Shown: positions 43,576 to 59,240, counted from the stretch's first letter. The stretch: 64,000 nucleotides of DNA from Leptoclinus maculatus (GCA_032191485.1 JAVDOI010000041.1:1079501-1143500); one strand, 5' to 3'. Notes: generated by a model not told the origin, from the letters alone. A program made the numbers and translations.

Positions 43576-44507
43576 TCAGTGTGTTTATCAACACTAATGA
43601 GCTCATATGAACACCTGTGTGAGAGATTAGAGTGAACAGTGATTTTCAACAAAACTACCTGTCAAACATATGCCCTTCATACCAAAACCATGAGACTAAT
43701 CAATAAAATATGGATACCGTGAGAGAGATAAGACTCTGCCAAACGCGGTAAAGTGATTTTTATGTTTGTGGTGTTAAAAATGTGAGCTACAGCGCAAGAT
43801 ACAAAACTGGTACCGTCTGCTTTCTTTGAGGAATTAGTGGTCAGATTTAACATGGAGTCTAATGGAGCAGTTGGTTGGAGTTCATGTCGCTCTAAGGCTC
43901 CCTGAGCCAAATGTGTAAGTCTGTGGGATTCCACAGTCAGTTTTTTACGACAAGGACAAGATTAGCTACATTTCCATCCAGAAATTATGCATGAAGAGTG
44001 AAAATTGTGGAGTCGGTGGCAAAAGACAAATCTTTTTTTCATAAGAATTTATAGCTCCTCTTCACTCTAGCGCTGACATCACGCACTCTAAGCAGCGCAA
44101 TACACACCCATTATAAAGTCAGAAAAGGACTGAAAAATCATAAAAGTAAAAATGCTACAGTTCAAAAAGTATAAAAGATATCAACAAGCTGAATCATTCA
44201 GCAATAGTTAAGGATTTTCTCAACATTTGAAAGTTGAAATGGTTTCTGTAGCTGAAAGTATGAGGAAGATGAAGGATTTGAAAGTTTAAAAAGTTTAAGA
44301 GGATTTGAACATTTTCTCCATAGAAACCCATTCAAAATAAAAATTGCAAAAAGCTTAATAATTCAAAAAGTTTAAAGATTATAAATATGAAGAGACATAG
44401 CACACATGAGCTGAAATAGCTGAACATTTTGATAGTTGAACGGTTTCTGTAGCTTAAAAATTGTGGAAGGAGAAGCGTTGCAAAATACGTACGGAAGAAA
44501 TATAATA

Positions 44508-44706
44508 AGAAGAATAAAGATTCGAAGAACAATACTTGGAATGCTTAAAAGCATTCCAACAATAAAGATTCGAAGAACAATACTTGGAATGCTTAAAAGC
44601 ATTCCAACAATAAAGATTCGAAGAACAATACTTGGAATGCTTAAAAGCATTCCAACAATAAAGATTCGAAGAACAATACTTGGAATGCTTAAAAGCATTC
44701 CAACAA
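44508..44706. repeat. 48-bp minisatellite with internal hairpin, four units
   Basis: Units of 48 bp start at 44521, 44569, 44617 and 44665 (TTCGAAGAACAATACTTGG). Each contains the perfect palindrome GGAATGCTTAAAAGCATTCC. It is present in only one unit of the larger array. 48 bp keeps any frame open, giving 16-residue repeats on either strand with no evidence of coding. Confidence 0.92.
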
Positions 44707-45904
44707 TTAAAAGAGGAACTAGAAAATGCATTTCCTGCTGAAAATGCGTTGGAATGCTGAAAGCTGAAATTAATTGTAAAAAAATTGCTAAAAATTAAGA
44801 AATGGGAGACTACCTGTCTGAAAAATGTTGAAGCCTGAAAGCATTTAAACTGCACTGCTGAAAACCCTTCTAGTTGAAATGTCTAACTATGATGTCTGTA
44901 GCTGAAAGTATGATGAAGAAGAAGGCTTTGAAAGTTGAAGAAGTTTAATCCATGAGGCTTTTTCATTTTGAAAGGGTGGGGCTGGGTGGGGAGAGAGGAG
45001 ACAGAATCAGAATGTATGAAACACACAGAGGTTATTAAATGACAGTCTTCATCACAAGCATTTCAGTTAGAATTCATTCTGTGGGGCTTTTATTTTAAAA
45101 TGGTGTGTGTGTGTATGTGTGGTGGGGGGGGATAAAAAGTCCTCTAAGACCTCAATGACTGTATGAGAGAGAGACACACAGAGAGAGAGACAGAGACAGA
45201 CACACAGAGAGAGACAGAGACAGACAAACGGACACAGAGAGAGAGAGAGACAGAGAAAGAGAGAGAGAGAGACAGACAGAGAGATAATGTTGAAGCCTGA
45301 AAGCATTTAAACTGCACTGCTGAAAACCCTTCTAGTTGAAATGTCTAACTATGGTGTCTGTAGCTGAAAGTATGAGGAAGAAGAAGGCTTTGAAAGTTCA
45401 AGTTTAACAGGATTTAAAGATGTTCTCCATAGACATCCCATTAAATAAAAATAGCTAAAAGCTTAATAATTCAAAGTTTAAAGATTAAAGATATGGAAAG
45501 TCATATCACCTCTCTCCTGAAAGCTGAACATTTTGATATTTGAACGGTTTCTGTAGCTTAAAAAAACTGTCAGCAGTAGTGATATTTGTAGTAGTAGTAG
45601 TATTAGAAGTTGTAGTTGTGTTAGAAGTATTATTAGGAGTAGAAGTATTAGTAGCATTAGAATAAGTACTAGTTGTAGCAGTAGTGATATTTGTAGTAGC
45701 AGTAGTAGTAGAAGTTAGCATTTCAGTTAGAATTCATTCTGTGGGGCTTTTATTTTGAAATGGGGTGTTGGGGGGGGGGGGGCAGATGGGGAGAGGAGAC
45801 AGGATCATAATCTTAGATAAACACAAACAGGTTGCTAAATGACAGGTTTCATCACAAGCATTTCAGTTAGAATTCATTCTGTGGGGCTTTTATTTTAATA
45901 TGGG

Positions 45905-45935
<31 letters not shown>

Positions 45936-46707
45936 GGGAAGTCCTCTAAGACCTGAATGACTGTATGAGAGAGAGACACACAGAGAGAGAGAGACAGAGA
46001 GAGAGAGAGACAGACAGAGAGAGACAGACAGAGAGAGAGACAGAGAAAGAGAGAGAGAGAGACAGAGAGAGAGAGAATGTTGAAGCCCAAAAGCATTTAA
46101 ACTGCACTGCTGAAAACCCTTCTAGTTGAAATGTCTAACTATGGTGTCTGTAGCTGAAAGTATGAGGAAGGAGAAGGCTTTGAAAGTTCAAGTTTAACAG
46201 GATTTGAAGATTTTCTCCATAGACATCCAATTAAATAAAAATTGCAAAAAGCTTAATAATTCAAAAAGTTTAAAGATTACAAATATGAAAAGTCATATCA
46301 CCCCTCTCCCGAAAGCTGAACATTTTGATATTCGAACGGTTTCTGTAGCTTAAAAAAAAGTGTCAGTAGTAGTGATATTTGTAGTAGTAGTGTAAGAAAT
46401 GTGGCTTCAATGGCGATTTAGAAATGGGGTACCGTGTTCTGTGGAAAATGTTCTTGAAGCAAGATTTAACATTGGTCTCTATGGAGCAGAAACTTGGTTT
46501 TCCTCTCAATTAAAGGCTACTGTGCCAAATGTGTAAGTCTGTGGGATTCCACAGTCAGTTTTTTACGACAAGGACAAGATTAGCTACTTTTACATCCAGA
46601 AATTATGCATGAAGAGTGAAAATTGTGGAGTCGGTGGCAAAAGACAAATCTTTTTTTCATAAGAATTTCACGCTCCTCTTCACTAGCGCTGACATCACGC
46701 ACTCTAA

Positions 46708-47188
46708 TGCTGCGTTCACACCAAACGCGTCGCGAATTCATCGTGCCGCAAATTTGCGTCCATCGCGCCGCCGGTCTCGCTGCGGACCATTTGTGGTCAT
46801 TCACGCGAATCGCGCTGGAGAGGGGGCGGGGCTTATCGCTCTGAAATCCCTAAACTGTCCGCCATTAACCATGGAAAAAATAACCTCTATTTCTGCTTAG
46901 TACGGTGTTGTGGAAGTCCCAGATATCACGGGAAACTAAACGCCGTCATGTCTGGGTTAATAACATTGTCCAGAGGAGCTCCGTGGATTGTATCGAGATG
47001 TATTCACTGTGTCTAGCAAGCCACACGTCCGCTGTTTACTACGGCTGTATGAGCCCCAAATAAACTGATTTGGCTGTGATTTAACTGCAATAAACCGACA
47101 AAAGGGGACTCCGAAATAACTACCTAATGATGCCGATTTGTCTGAATTCATGTTTTGTTAGTTCTCTCCGCAAGACGACAAGCAAATA
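46708..47188. mobile_element. PIF/Harbinger-type MITE, second copy, 3'-truncated
   Basis: Begins TGCTGCGTTCACACCAAACG after TAA (46705-46707), inserted into the array sequence CACGCACTCTAAGCAGCG. Nearly identical to 19262-19740 until CAAGCAAATA, where it stops matching. The right terminal repeat is absent. Confidence 0.88.
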
Positions 47189-50534
<3,346 letters not shown>

Positions 50535-50650
50535 TAGTAACGATGCAATCGAGGACTCCATGGATAGAATGGTGTCATGATGACATCATGGAAGTTCCGG
50601 AATTAATTTAGTTTACATGCCTGTGCCTTTCCTCAGACATTTCAGACAGA

Positions 50651-50766
50651 CATCAAGTTGCTTCAGAGACACATTTGAGAATTGCATTGGAAAACTCACA
50701 CAGTATTTCAAAGCACACATCAAATTTGTTCAGAAACACATTTGACAATGGCAATGGCAAGCTCAC
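50651..50766 (+). repeat. 67-bp tandem duplication spanning the coiled-coil ORF start
   Basis: CATCAAGTTGCTTCAGAGAC at 50651 and CATCAAATTTGTTCAGAAAC at 50718 begin two diverged copies. The first copy has ATTGCATTGGAAAACTCAC where the second has the ATGGCAATGGCAAGCTCAC that provides the start codon. Confidence 0.8.
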
Positions 50767-52046
50767 TGAGCAGAAAAAAACCCCAAAAAGCGCTGGAGGA
50801 GATGGAATTAAATTCCAAAGAGGTTGAACCTCCAATGAATTTTTACCTAAGTTCACTCGAGGAACAAGTACGATGTGAACTGTTGGATAGCGTGGCGAGG
50901 CTCACCCAAACAAAAACTGAGGGGAGAGTCCTCCTAGAAATTGATGAAGACTGTCTGCAACATTTTCTAGATGTTCTCCACAAAAACAACGAAACCACGA
51001 AATCCCAGGTACAGCTCATCGCATCCTTTCAAGCACAAGAGGAGGAAGCGATGGAGATATCTTTCGTTCGAGCACAAGAGCAAGAAGCTGCAAAGCAGAC
51101 TCTGGAAAAAGCTCAGGCTTTACATCAAGCCCAGATGGACGAACAGAGAGCGGAGACAAACAGGATCGCAGCAGCTCTGAAGGAAACACAGGACCTGCTG
51201 GAGACTGAGCGTCACAAGGAGGCTCTTAAGAAGGCCAAGCAGAAGCTGAAGACTTTAAGTCTACAATGGCAAAACAAGAAGCCTTCCCTCTCACCAGACC
51301 AGCCAAAAGACTCTGACCACTTTCACTCCCAGATGGAGGTCATTGCTTTCCTTCGAGCACAAGAGCAGGAAGCAGCCAAGCAGACTCTGGACAAAGCCCA
51401 GGCTTTATATCAAGCCCAGATGGACGAACAGAGAGCGGAGTCAAACAGGATTGCAGCAGCTCTGGAAGAAACGCAGGACCTGCTGGAGACTGAGCAGTAC
51501 AACCGAAAACAGGCTGAAACTACCACCGAGGAGGCAATGGAGACATCTGAGAACCTCTGTTGGAGACTTGATGAACTGTTCGATGTCAAAAATAAGCTCA
51601 GGGCGGCTCTTCGTAAGGCTAAGCAGACGCTGCAGACATTCCAAGCAGCCCATGAAGGTCAGCTGGAGGAGCAGAGAGCGGAGACAAACAGGATCGCAGC
51701 AGCTCTCAAAGAAACACAGGACCTGCTGGAGACTAAAACTACCACCAAGTCTGAGTTGGAGATATCCAAGAACCTCTGTCAGGCTAGAATTGTCGAACTG
51801 TTGGATCTCAACAGTAAGCTCAAGGCAGCTCTTGATGAGGCTGACCTGGAGCTGAAGAATAGACATCTACTGTGGCAAGAGGAGAAGTCTTCCTTCTTAG
51901 ACCAGAACAAAAAAGCCTGTGAACTTTACCATACCCAGGTGAAGATCACAGCTGAATTTGGAAGAAAGGAGAGGGAGGCTAAGCAGACGCTGCAGAGATT
52001 CCAAGCAGCCCATGAAGCCCATGAAGCCCACTGTCAACATCTTTAA
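50748..52046 (+). CDS. Intronless coiled-coil protein of unknown function, 432 residues
   Basis: I chose the first ATG, at 50748 (GACAATGG, a fair Kozak context); a second ATG lies two codons on. The frame upstream opens only with a TTG. The product begins MAMASSLSRKKPQKAL and is almost entirely heptad-like, rich in Glu, Gln, Lys, Ala and Leu. Three internal repeats carry QKAQALYQAQMDEQRAE-like and RIAAALKETQDLLETE sequence (near 51064-51210, 51352-51495 and 51640-51736). AATAAA at 52096-52101 follows the stop at 52046. A full-length open frame without introns in repeat-rich DNA suggests a retrocopy or a single-exon multicopy gene. Not recognised; generic similarity to myosin-tail/golgin-like coiled coils carries no functional weight. 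Confidence 0.65.
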   Translation: MAMASSLSRKKPQKALEEMELNSKEVEPPMNFYLSSLEEQVRCELLDSVARLTQTKTEGRVLLEIDEDCLQHFLDVLHKNNETTKSQVQLIASFQAQEEEAMEISFVRAQEQEAAKQTLEKAQALHQAQMDEQRAETNRIAAALKETQDLLETERHKEALKKAKQKLKTLSLQWQNKKPSLSPDQPKDSDHFHSQMEVIAFLRAQEQEAAKQTLDKAQALYQAQMDEQRAESNRIAAALEETQDLLETEQYNRKQAETTTEEAMETSENLCWRLDELFDVKNKLRAALRKAKQTLQTFQAAHEGQLEEQRAETNRIAAALKETQDLLETKTTTKSELEISKNLCQARIVELLDLNSKLKAALDEADLELKNRHLLWQEEKSSFLDQNKKACELYHTQVKITAEFGRKEREAKQTLQRFQAAHEAHEAHCQHL

Positions 52047-52101
52047 ATGAGATCCGTGCGCTATGGGGCGATCCGTGCGCTATGGGGCGATCAAAAATAA
52101 A

Positions 52102-53940
52102 TTGAATTTAATTGAATTGAATTTAATGTTTGTGTTTGAATTATGTCATGCTTGTATTTTAATGTGTAAAAATACATTTTGATGTATAAATTCATGGACA
52201 ATCACTGATGAGTTCTCATTTGCACCCAACAGCCTGAAAATATACAGTAAGTTGGCTCAACTGATTTAACATGTTGGTCCAAATATAGTGTCTTTAGTCT
52301 GTTGGTCATCTAAAGAGAATAATTCAATTAAAAACACCTGAACATTACGTTTTGCAACATTTTGCTGGTTTAGTACGAGTCTAAAGTGGCTTGAGAACTT
52401 AAGGCAAGAAGGTTAATTTAATGTCGCAGCACCTTTCAAACTGCAATTCAAGGTTTTATGGCAAGGAAATGCATTAGAAAGGTTAATATATCTGGCATCC
52501 AGCAGCAGAAGTGAGCAGAGGGCTGTAAAGACCCGCTGACGACATCATCAACTCTCTGCAGAGACCTGAAGCCCCGCCCACGCTGCTGCACAGAGCACCA
52601 ACGCTTGTATAGTATTAATTATCGTTAATATTATTTATTTATTCAGATGCATCGATACCGAAACGAGAAAAAACATAGGTATCATATACTGTATATATAT
52701 ATATACATAAAATTGTGAATCAATTAGTATCGTGGTTGATCTGCTGTTCAGAGGCAGTTTATAGAATAACAGCGGCAGTGAATTAAAATCACTGGCAGTC
52801 AGAAGTGAGATCTGAACCCACGCCTCCATACAAACACATACTAACTTTACACAGGTTCAGGTGGTTATATGTGCATGTAGGTGTGAAGGTAGGTGACTTT
52901 GGACCTACCTGACTTTACAAAGCTGGTCATCTCGTGGTCTTCAAACTGTGCTCCCTTTTAAAATCAGGTCCCACCATCGTTTGTCTTCAGATCGCTGGAT
53001 CATTTCCCAGAATGCTCTTGTCACCTCCAGAGAAGGGTTATGAACCTCTGGTTAACACAAGAGCATGTTGTTGATCACGACTTCCCCCATTATGTCTACA
53101 GACACGCTCGCTGCCCTGTGTACTTGCAGCGGTGCTTTTCAGCCGAAGTAAGTACATTCTTTTGATTGTACTTGTTTTTCAACTAGCGTGTGTTTAAGTC
53201 ACCGAATCCAACCTTATTACCTTGTATGTTGCTGTTTTTAATTGCTGCATACCTTGTGAACAAAAATACATTTGTCAATGTTTGTCACACAGTCTCTTGT
53301 CAATATTCATATATAGAGGTGAGAATATTCACTGGCCTCAATTACAATTGACCTCCCATTTTATTTTGAAAGTGCCTTCAGAAATCAGGCTACAACAGTA
53401 TATCTTAAAAAGCTGTATCTTTCCAATACCAGTATGTGTGTGACCCCCTCAGTACACACACTACATTACAAAAACAGAAATCTTTCTGAAGTGTGATGTT
53501 ATCTGCAAAAATGCATTTGTCTTATAGCAGCTCTAAGACAGGGCACAGCATGTCCATGGCATTTTACACTTTTCTGACTTTTCCCTTACTGATAGCTCTT
53601 CTACCCTTCTTCTACGTCGCTCCATCTCCGGACAGGGTTAATACCACCATGGTTCACTGTCAGCCTGCATTGTTGACAGCAGTGCAGCTAAGAGTGGCAG
53701 CGAGCTTGGTAGAGACAGCAACAAACTTGTGGACCGCCGAGTGCCGTCTCTGCTCTGCACACAAGTGTAAGCTCGGCCCTCGGTGAAACATGAAAATCAG
53801 AGGAAAAGGAACAAGCGCGACAGTAACAGTTAACTAGAAAATTCCACAAGAAATTTTGACAGTGTGGCTTCTACTGCCCGAAGACGTTGCAATACATATA
53901 TAGGCTACACGCCGATATTACCCGTAGTATCGTTGAGATT
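52102..53940. other. Unique non-coding DNA after the coiled-coil ORF
   Basis: No gene recognised. It contains a TA microsatellite at 52691-52707, a tRNA-Leu-like 3' half (separate entry), and an open frame at 53493-53786 without motifs. It lies between two copies of the 1.13-kb Helentron-adjacent block. Confidence 0.5.
52798..52831 (-). pseudogene. tRNA-Leu 3'-half fragment
   Basis: Minus strand GTATGGAGGCGTGGGTTCAG followed by ATCTCACTTCTGAC matches the variable arm, T arm and acceptor 3' strand of vertebrate tRNA-Leu(CAA), with TTCAGAT for TTCGAAT in the T loop. The 5' half is not found upstream, so it is a fragment rather than a working gene. Confidence 0.6.
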
Positions 53941-54050
53941 AAATTGAGATATTACTTCTCGCTTTTCTGCATTTTAGATTCATGTGAAAGGGGAAAAGTC
54001 CTCTAAAAATATCTAAGACCTGAATGACTGTATGATAGAGAGACAGAGAC

Positions 54051-54083
<33 letters not shown>

Positions 54084-54218
54084 AAGAGGAGAGAGACAGA
54101 GTGAGTGAGTGAGTGAGACAGCCAGACAGACATACATGAGGTCTAACAAAGCCTTTGACTGAATATCTCTAAGTCATGTGTGTGTGTGTAGAGACAGACA
54201 GAGAGCGTGCGTGCGTGT

Positions 54219-55352
54219 GTGTAACTGGTTGCCATTGTGAGGACGCACCTGGTGTTAGAGGCAGACTGATTAAGAAACATTGCAGTAATCAGTGATTTTG
54301 AACAAAACCCCTTCCTCCTTTTAACAAAAAGCAGGAGTCTGAGTGCCAAAATATGGATATCGTGAGAAAGATAAGACTCTCCTGAACGCGGTAATGTGGT
54401 TTTTATGTTTGTGGTGTTAAAAATGTGAGATCCAGAGCAATATACAAAACTGGTACCGTCTGCTTTCTTTGAGAAATGAGTGGTCAGATTTAACATGGAG
54501 TCTAATGGAGCAGTTGGTTGGCGTTCATGTCGCTCTGCGGCTCTTTGAGCCAAATGTGTAAGTCTGTTGGATTCCATAGACATCTGTGTGCGACAGCACA
54601 ACATTTCCAAGCTTTTTGGCCAAAAATGGTGTATAAAGAGTAAAAATTGTGGGACCTGGAGCAATTTGTTTGGAAAAATCACAGAATATTTTCCTGCTTT
54701 TCCATATCAAATGTATTATTGTTAGATGAATTAAGTGTCCAGTGCCATACACTTTGTTTTGTCCAGTTTGATATCATATTCTTGTAATGTTCAATTTGAA
54801 CATAGTTGAAGGAAATTATTTTAATAAAAGAGTTGAATCATTAATTTACTTATATTCGTAAATTTTTCCAATAAATGTCCAATTACATCAGCACATTCAT
54901 TATTCTAGTGTTATAGTTGTGGGTAATTATTAAAGCATCTTTTATTACCTACAAATAGACACCAAGATCATTCAAATGGGGGAAATACAAAGTTTTATTA
55001 AGAAAACAAATTTTCGGGAGGCCCAATTGGTGGCCATCTTGAAAAATAGCCGCCATCTTGGATTTTTGAATGGCCAATCAGGCAGGTTTGACCAGATACC
55101 TCTGGAGAACAACCACCAAATTTCATGCTTGTATCATAATTTGCACGATTAATCTACTATCTGCCCCACTACATTGAATCAACTGAAAACATTACACAAT
55201 CATTTATATCAGTATTTTAAGAGGATTTATATTTTTATATATATATATATATATATATGGTTACATATAGTTTCATTTCTTTGCCATATTTTAAGGATCA
55301 TCAGAAATCATTACATTCATAAATTCAAAGATAAACATTCAATCTCGTATCC
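54219..55352. repeat. Second copy of the 1.13-kb block, continuous with the right Helentron
   Basis: Matches 49403-50534 with few differences. From 54940 it matches the window start and continues without a break into Helentron sequence, so this is the complete arrangement from which the 49403 copy is a truncated piece. Confidence 0.92.
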
Positions 55353-57253
55353 AGTAGTTCAAGACTTCAAGTTCCAGTAGCCCTGGACTGCCAGCCTTGT
55401 CAACATTGACATTTAAATGATCTCAACATTAAACTCAGTTTATGCTGGGTTTTCCTTACTTGTAAGGAACATTTGTTTAGAGTCACTAGTTTGACTCAAG
55501 GTTAGAAGACGAGCTTGGAAAGATTCGTTTTCCAATTAAATCTTTTGACAAGACTCTTTGAACCACGTCATGTGTTTTAGACATTCTGAAGACAATACCT
55601 TCAGCTTGGATTCCACAGTCTGACATTTTAACACTGGGCTTACATATATGTATTTTCAATAGGGTTTAGATTACCCTCAGGCTAGGTATACACATGTGAA
55701 AAACCTTAATTATACCTACCAGCTGAAACCCCATACTAATGACTCATGACATTAGGATAAAGATGTGTCCTTTCCTCCAGGTTAATTAGTTCATATGCAT
55801 GTAGCAATTGAACTAACTGACACATTTTCATCCTTAATCTTTCATATATCTGTTAGAAAACTGATTAATAGGAAAAGGGAAGGATGACATGAATAAATAA
55901 ATACAATAAAATAATGTAAAAGATATAAATTGTGATGAAACATTAAATAAACATACATTGTTGGACCAAATAAGTTAGAGATGAAACAAACAAAATAAAC
56001 AGGTGTCCTGTTGTTTTGAGAGACAGTCATTCTGTCCATGTGTCAGTAGTGTATGTTGCTGTTTGTTGAATCTGTCTGTTCTTAACACAAACCAAACTGT
56101 GAACAGAGCTCAGTGTCAGTGTGATAATAGAAAGAGCTGAAACATTATGACCTTTGACCTGTCCAGTGGCTGTAGAAGCACTCTCTTTGTTGTGGTCAAA
56201 GAGAGATATTGTACTATGGAAGTAACAAAAACTGTTACCTGTACAGCTTGTTTAGGGAGGAGCTTGATGCTGGACAAAAGAGGAAGTGTCACTGTGACAG
56301 TGATGACTGACTGATGATGGATCTGCAGCAGTTTGGTTCCCTGCAGCCGTACACCTGATCACTTGCTTATAGATCAACTGTAGTTAGTCTCTACTGAACT
56401 GAACTGTGCACAGCAATGGATGCACAGATGGTGATGTTGAGGAAGGAGGACGGAGCTGGTCCTGAAAAGAGAAAACAAAGTTATTGTAATAAACTTAAGA
56501 CTGAAACAAAACATGTTTACATGTTACATAATTCACAATAATCAAATACCTTGAATTCTGCTGCAGGGCAGGACAACATGTATGTCCAGTGCCATTTCAC
56601 ACAGAGAAGTTTAGGAAGGCTGCATGATGTTCAGCTTCTTCTATATGTTTAGCTCTCTGTGCAGTCCTGAGTGTCTTCACTGTGAAGTGGAGGGATCACA
56701 GAGGAGGAAGACCTGAAGGAAGAAGTTTATATAAATTACAATGTTATACTAGCTGTAACATCAGTGTCATTTAAACTGTTGCATTAATACAAAGGGAATA
56801 AATGAATGAACACACAATTAAAGCAAAACATTGTAACATATGAAAACTATACCTTATGCTCTGTTGTGAAGAAACCTCGACACTGGCAGGGAGAACACGT
56901 GTCTCTGTGGTCCAGCAGTGGTGGGTCCACTGTTGATGAACAGTTGAGATGGTGCTGCAGCATCTGGTCTGTGGTGACATGATGTCTTGGTTGTTATGAG
57001 CTGATCCAGTATCTCAGAGCCAGACAGAAGGTGAGGCAAAGGCAGGCAGGTGTTTTCTCATTCTCTGCTTGGAAGACTGACTGGGACAAGCAGGAAGTAA
57101 AATGTGTATCTATGTGATCCAACAGTGATAAGTCCTCCGTTGATTGACAGTTCAGTTAGTGCTGCAGTCTCTGGTCTTTTGCAGCATATCTTGGTTGCTG
57201 TGAGCTGATCCTCACAGTGCTGAAGGAGGTGAGGCCAAGGCTGGCAGGTGTCC

Positions 57254-57640
57254 TTACAGAGGACACAGGAGAACTGTGTCTTCTGTCCATCAGAAAGGAA
57301 ACTTAGCATTACAGAGGACACGGGAGAACTGTGTCTCCGGTCCATCAGAAAGGAAACTTAGCATTACAGAGGACACAGGAGAACTGTGTCTTCTGTCCAT
57401 CAGAAAGGAAACTTAGCATTACAGAGGACACGGGAGAACTGTGTCTCCGGTCCATCAGAAAGGAAACTTAGCATTACAGAGGACACAGGAGAACTGTGTC
57501 TCCGGTCCATCAGAAAGGAAACTTAGCATTACAGTGGACACAGGAGAACTGTGTCTCCGGTCCATCAGAAAGGAAACTTAGCATTACAGAGGACACAGGA
57601 GAACTGTGTCTCCGGTCCAGGGGAAAGAAAACCTAAATGA
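57254..57640. repeat. 55-bp minisatellite, seven units (right Helentron)
   Basis: Units start near 57259, 57314, 57369, 57424, 57479, 57534 and 57589. The left copy has five. Confidence 0.9.
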
Positions 57641-57828
57641 GTAACAGTCTCTAGCAAGTCCACCCGCCCTGCTAGAGTGTGAAATTGATTGGGATCGAAA
57701 TGTGGGGTTTCAGCTGGTAGGTACACCAGAAAGTATGTGTTACATCTAGAACACATACTTTCTGATGTATGTTTGCTACGCTAAATGTTAGCAGCTGTGT
57801 ACAATGTTGTATACAGCTGCTGAAAGAG

Positions 57829-57890
57829 TTTTGGCCTGTGCATTTATCAACCCTAACCCTAACCCACCCTGATAAATGCACAGGCCAAAA
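57829..57890. repeat. Perfect 20-bp inverted repeat with telomere-like loop (right Helentron)
   Basis: TTTTGGCCTGTGCATTTATC (57829-57848) pairs perfectly with 57871-57890. The 22-base loop has AACCCTAACCCTAACCC. The left copy has one mismatch in the stem. Confidence 0.85.
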
Positions 57891-58376
57891 TGTGTTGGCA
57901 ATATAGCTTAAAACAATATGGTTACCTGGAAAGAATATTACCCATAATATTGTCCAATACTGTGAAAAGATGATTACCAAACAAAATTCCATTCAACTTA
58001 CTAAATAAAGTCCAACATGTCTTGTGACCGCATAATTAGGTTTCCTTTACGTGAACATTACTCTTGATAAATTAAATCTCTGCAAGTCTGTTATATTCTA
58101 TACATCATTGTCAGTAAACATAGTCATCACAATATACTCTTTTTGAATTTATCATTGTATCTTTCAATCATTTTTTAATCAGAATGTGTCATTAATACAT
58201 ATATCACTAACTTTTGTTCATCTCGATTAGTCTATACTTCATTGAGTTATGTTTTATCAACACACTGTTATGCTGTGTTATTTATACACTACATTATAAT
58301 AAACTATTTTCTTAATCTCTGCACTGAACATATTAGTTTAAGTTTAGTTACAGGTACTTTGCATTTGTCTTGATCT

Positions 58377-59240
58377 TTAAAACTCAGCTGATACCTTTAT
58401 GGGACTGTTAGAGGACATGACACAGTAGACAGGGTTGTGATAACTGTAATAGGTTTTCATCACACCAGAGTGGAGACAATGTTGTGGCTGAGAGATGAAA
58501 ATGAGGTCCAGCAGTGTGTTCTTCTCTGTGGTTGCAGTAGTGATGACTTGTGCATATCCCCTGGACTGAAAGAGCTCAAGTATTGGCTTACTTGTGTTGG
58601 ATAAGAGATTCTCGTTGAAATCCGCACAGACAATAATGGGGTGACAGTCCATGATCTCCAATGAGTCCAGAAGGCTTCCCAGGTTTGACAGGAATGATCT
58701 CACACTGTAGTCTGGTGGTCTGTATACAGCTGCAATCAGTGCACTCACTGGGGCTTCAACCTTCAGAGCCACAAACTCAAGATCAGTTACATTATGTATG
58801 TACTGTTTTTCACGCACTTGAATGTGGCTTTTCACATAAACAGCAACTCCACCACCACGTCTGTTGGCCATTTCTGGAACATTTGTGTAGGACAGGTGTC
58901 TGTTGCGTTTGAACATATTGTAGCCCTCTATATGGAGACTGTCTGCAACAAAGGAGCCTTGAAGGTGAGTTTCTGTGAGACACAAAACATCTGCAAGACA
59001 CAGTTCATGATGGCTCCTGATGTCATTGACATGAGATGGCAAACCTTTTGTGTTATGGTGAACAATAGTCAGAGTGTCATGTCTGCTCGATGTCTGTTGG
59101 AGTTGAAGAAGAGGCATCATGTCGTCCAATCTGACTTGTCTCATGGTCTGTAGGGCTCCAGTGATTTCTGGGTTGGCATATATCTTACTCTCATCCAGAT
59201 CCAGCATGTGCAGTCCACTGAGAGACGTCACTCTACTGAC
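58377..59240 (-). pseudogene. Helentron helicase motif VI and EEP domain (right copy)
   Basis: Same content as the left copy: motif VI region, HHNTKGL, DVLCLTETHL, VCADFNENL, LLDLIFIS and SYHNPV. A 4-bp duplication (AGCT, near 59243-59250) shifts the frame between YVA and SRV, detaching this domain from the helicase. The frame resumes at TSLSGLHML. Confidence 0.82.

Larger units (their letters stand above)
36815..46704. repeat. Tandem array of about 2-kb purine-rich units
   Basis: Unit starts (CTCTAAGACCTGAATGAGAG) fall near 36823, 39366, 41225 and 43487, with a partial fifth unit from about 45938. Each unit holds a GA tract, a TG tract, a segment TCAACAAAACTACCTGTC, a conserved 85-codon minus-strand frame in most units, GGTTTCTGTAGCTGAAAGTA phrases, a poly-G run of up to 25, GACA repeats and often a GTA triplet array. 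Units vary from about 1.85 to 2.55 kb by gain and loss of sub-blocks. Related modules lie at 17225-20440 and next to both Helentron 3' regions. No convincing gene. Confidence 0.85.

Noticed and set aside
57058..57345. Zinc-finger gene from the CVLC...H frame over the 55-bp repeats
   Set aside because: The 55-bp period shifts frame at each unit and the frame differs between copies; the Cys/His spacing is chance.
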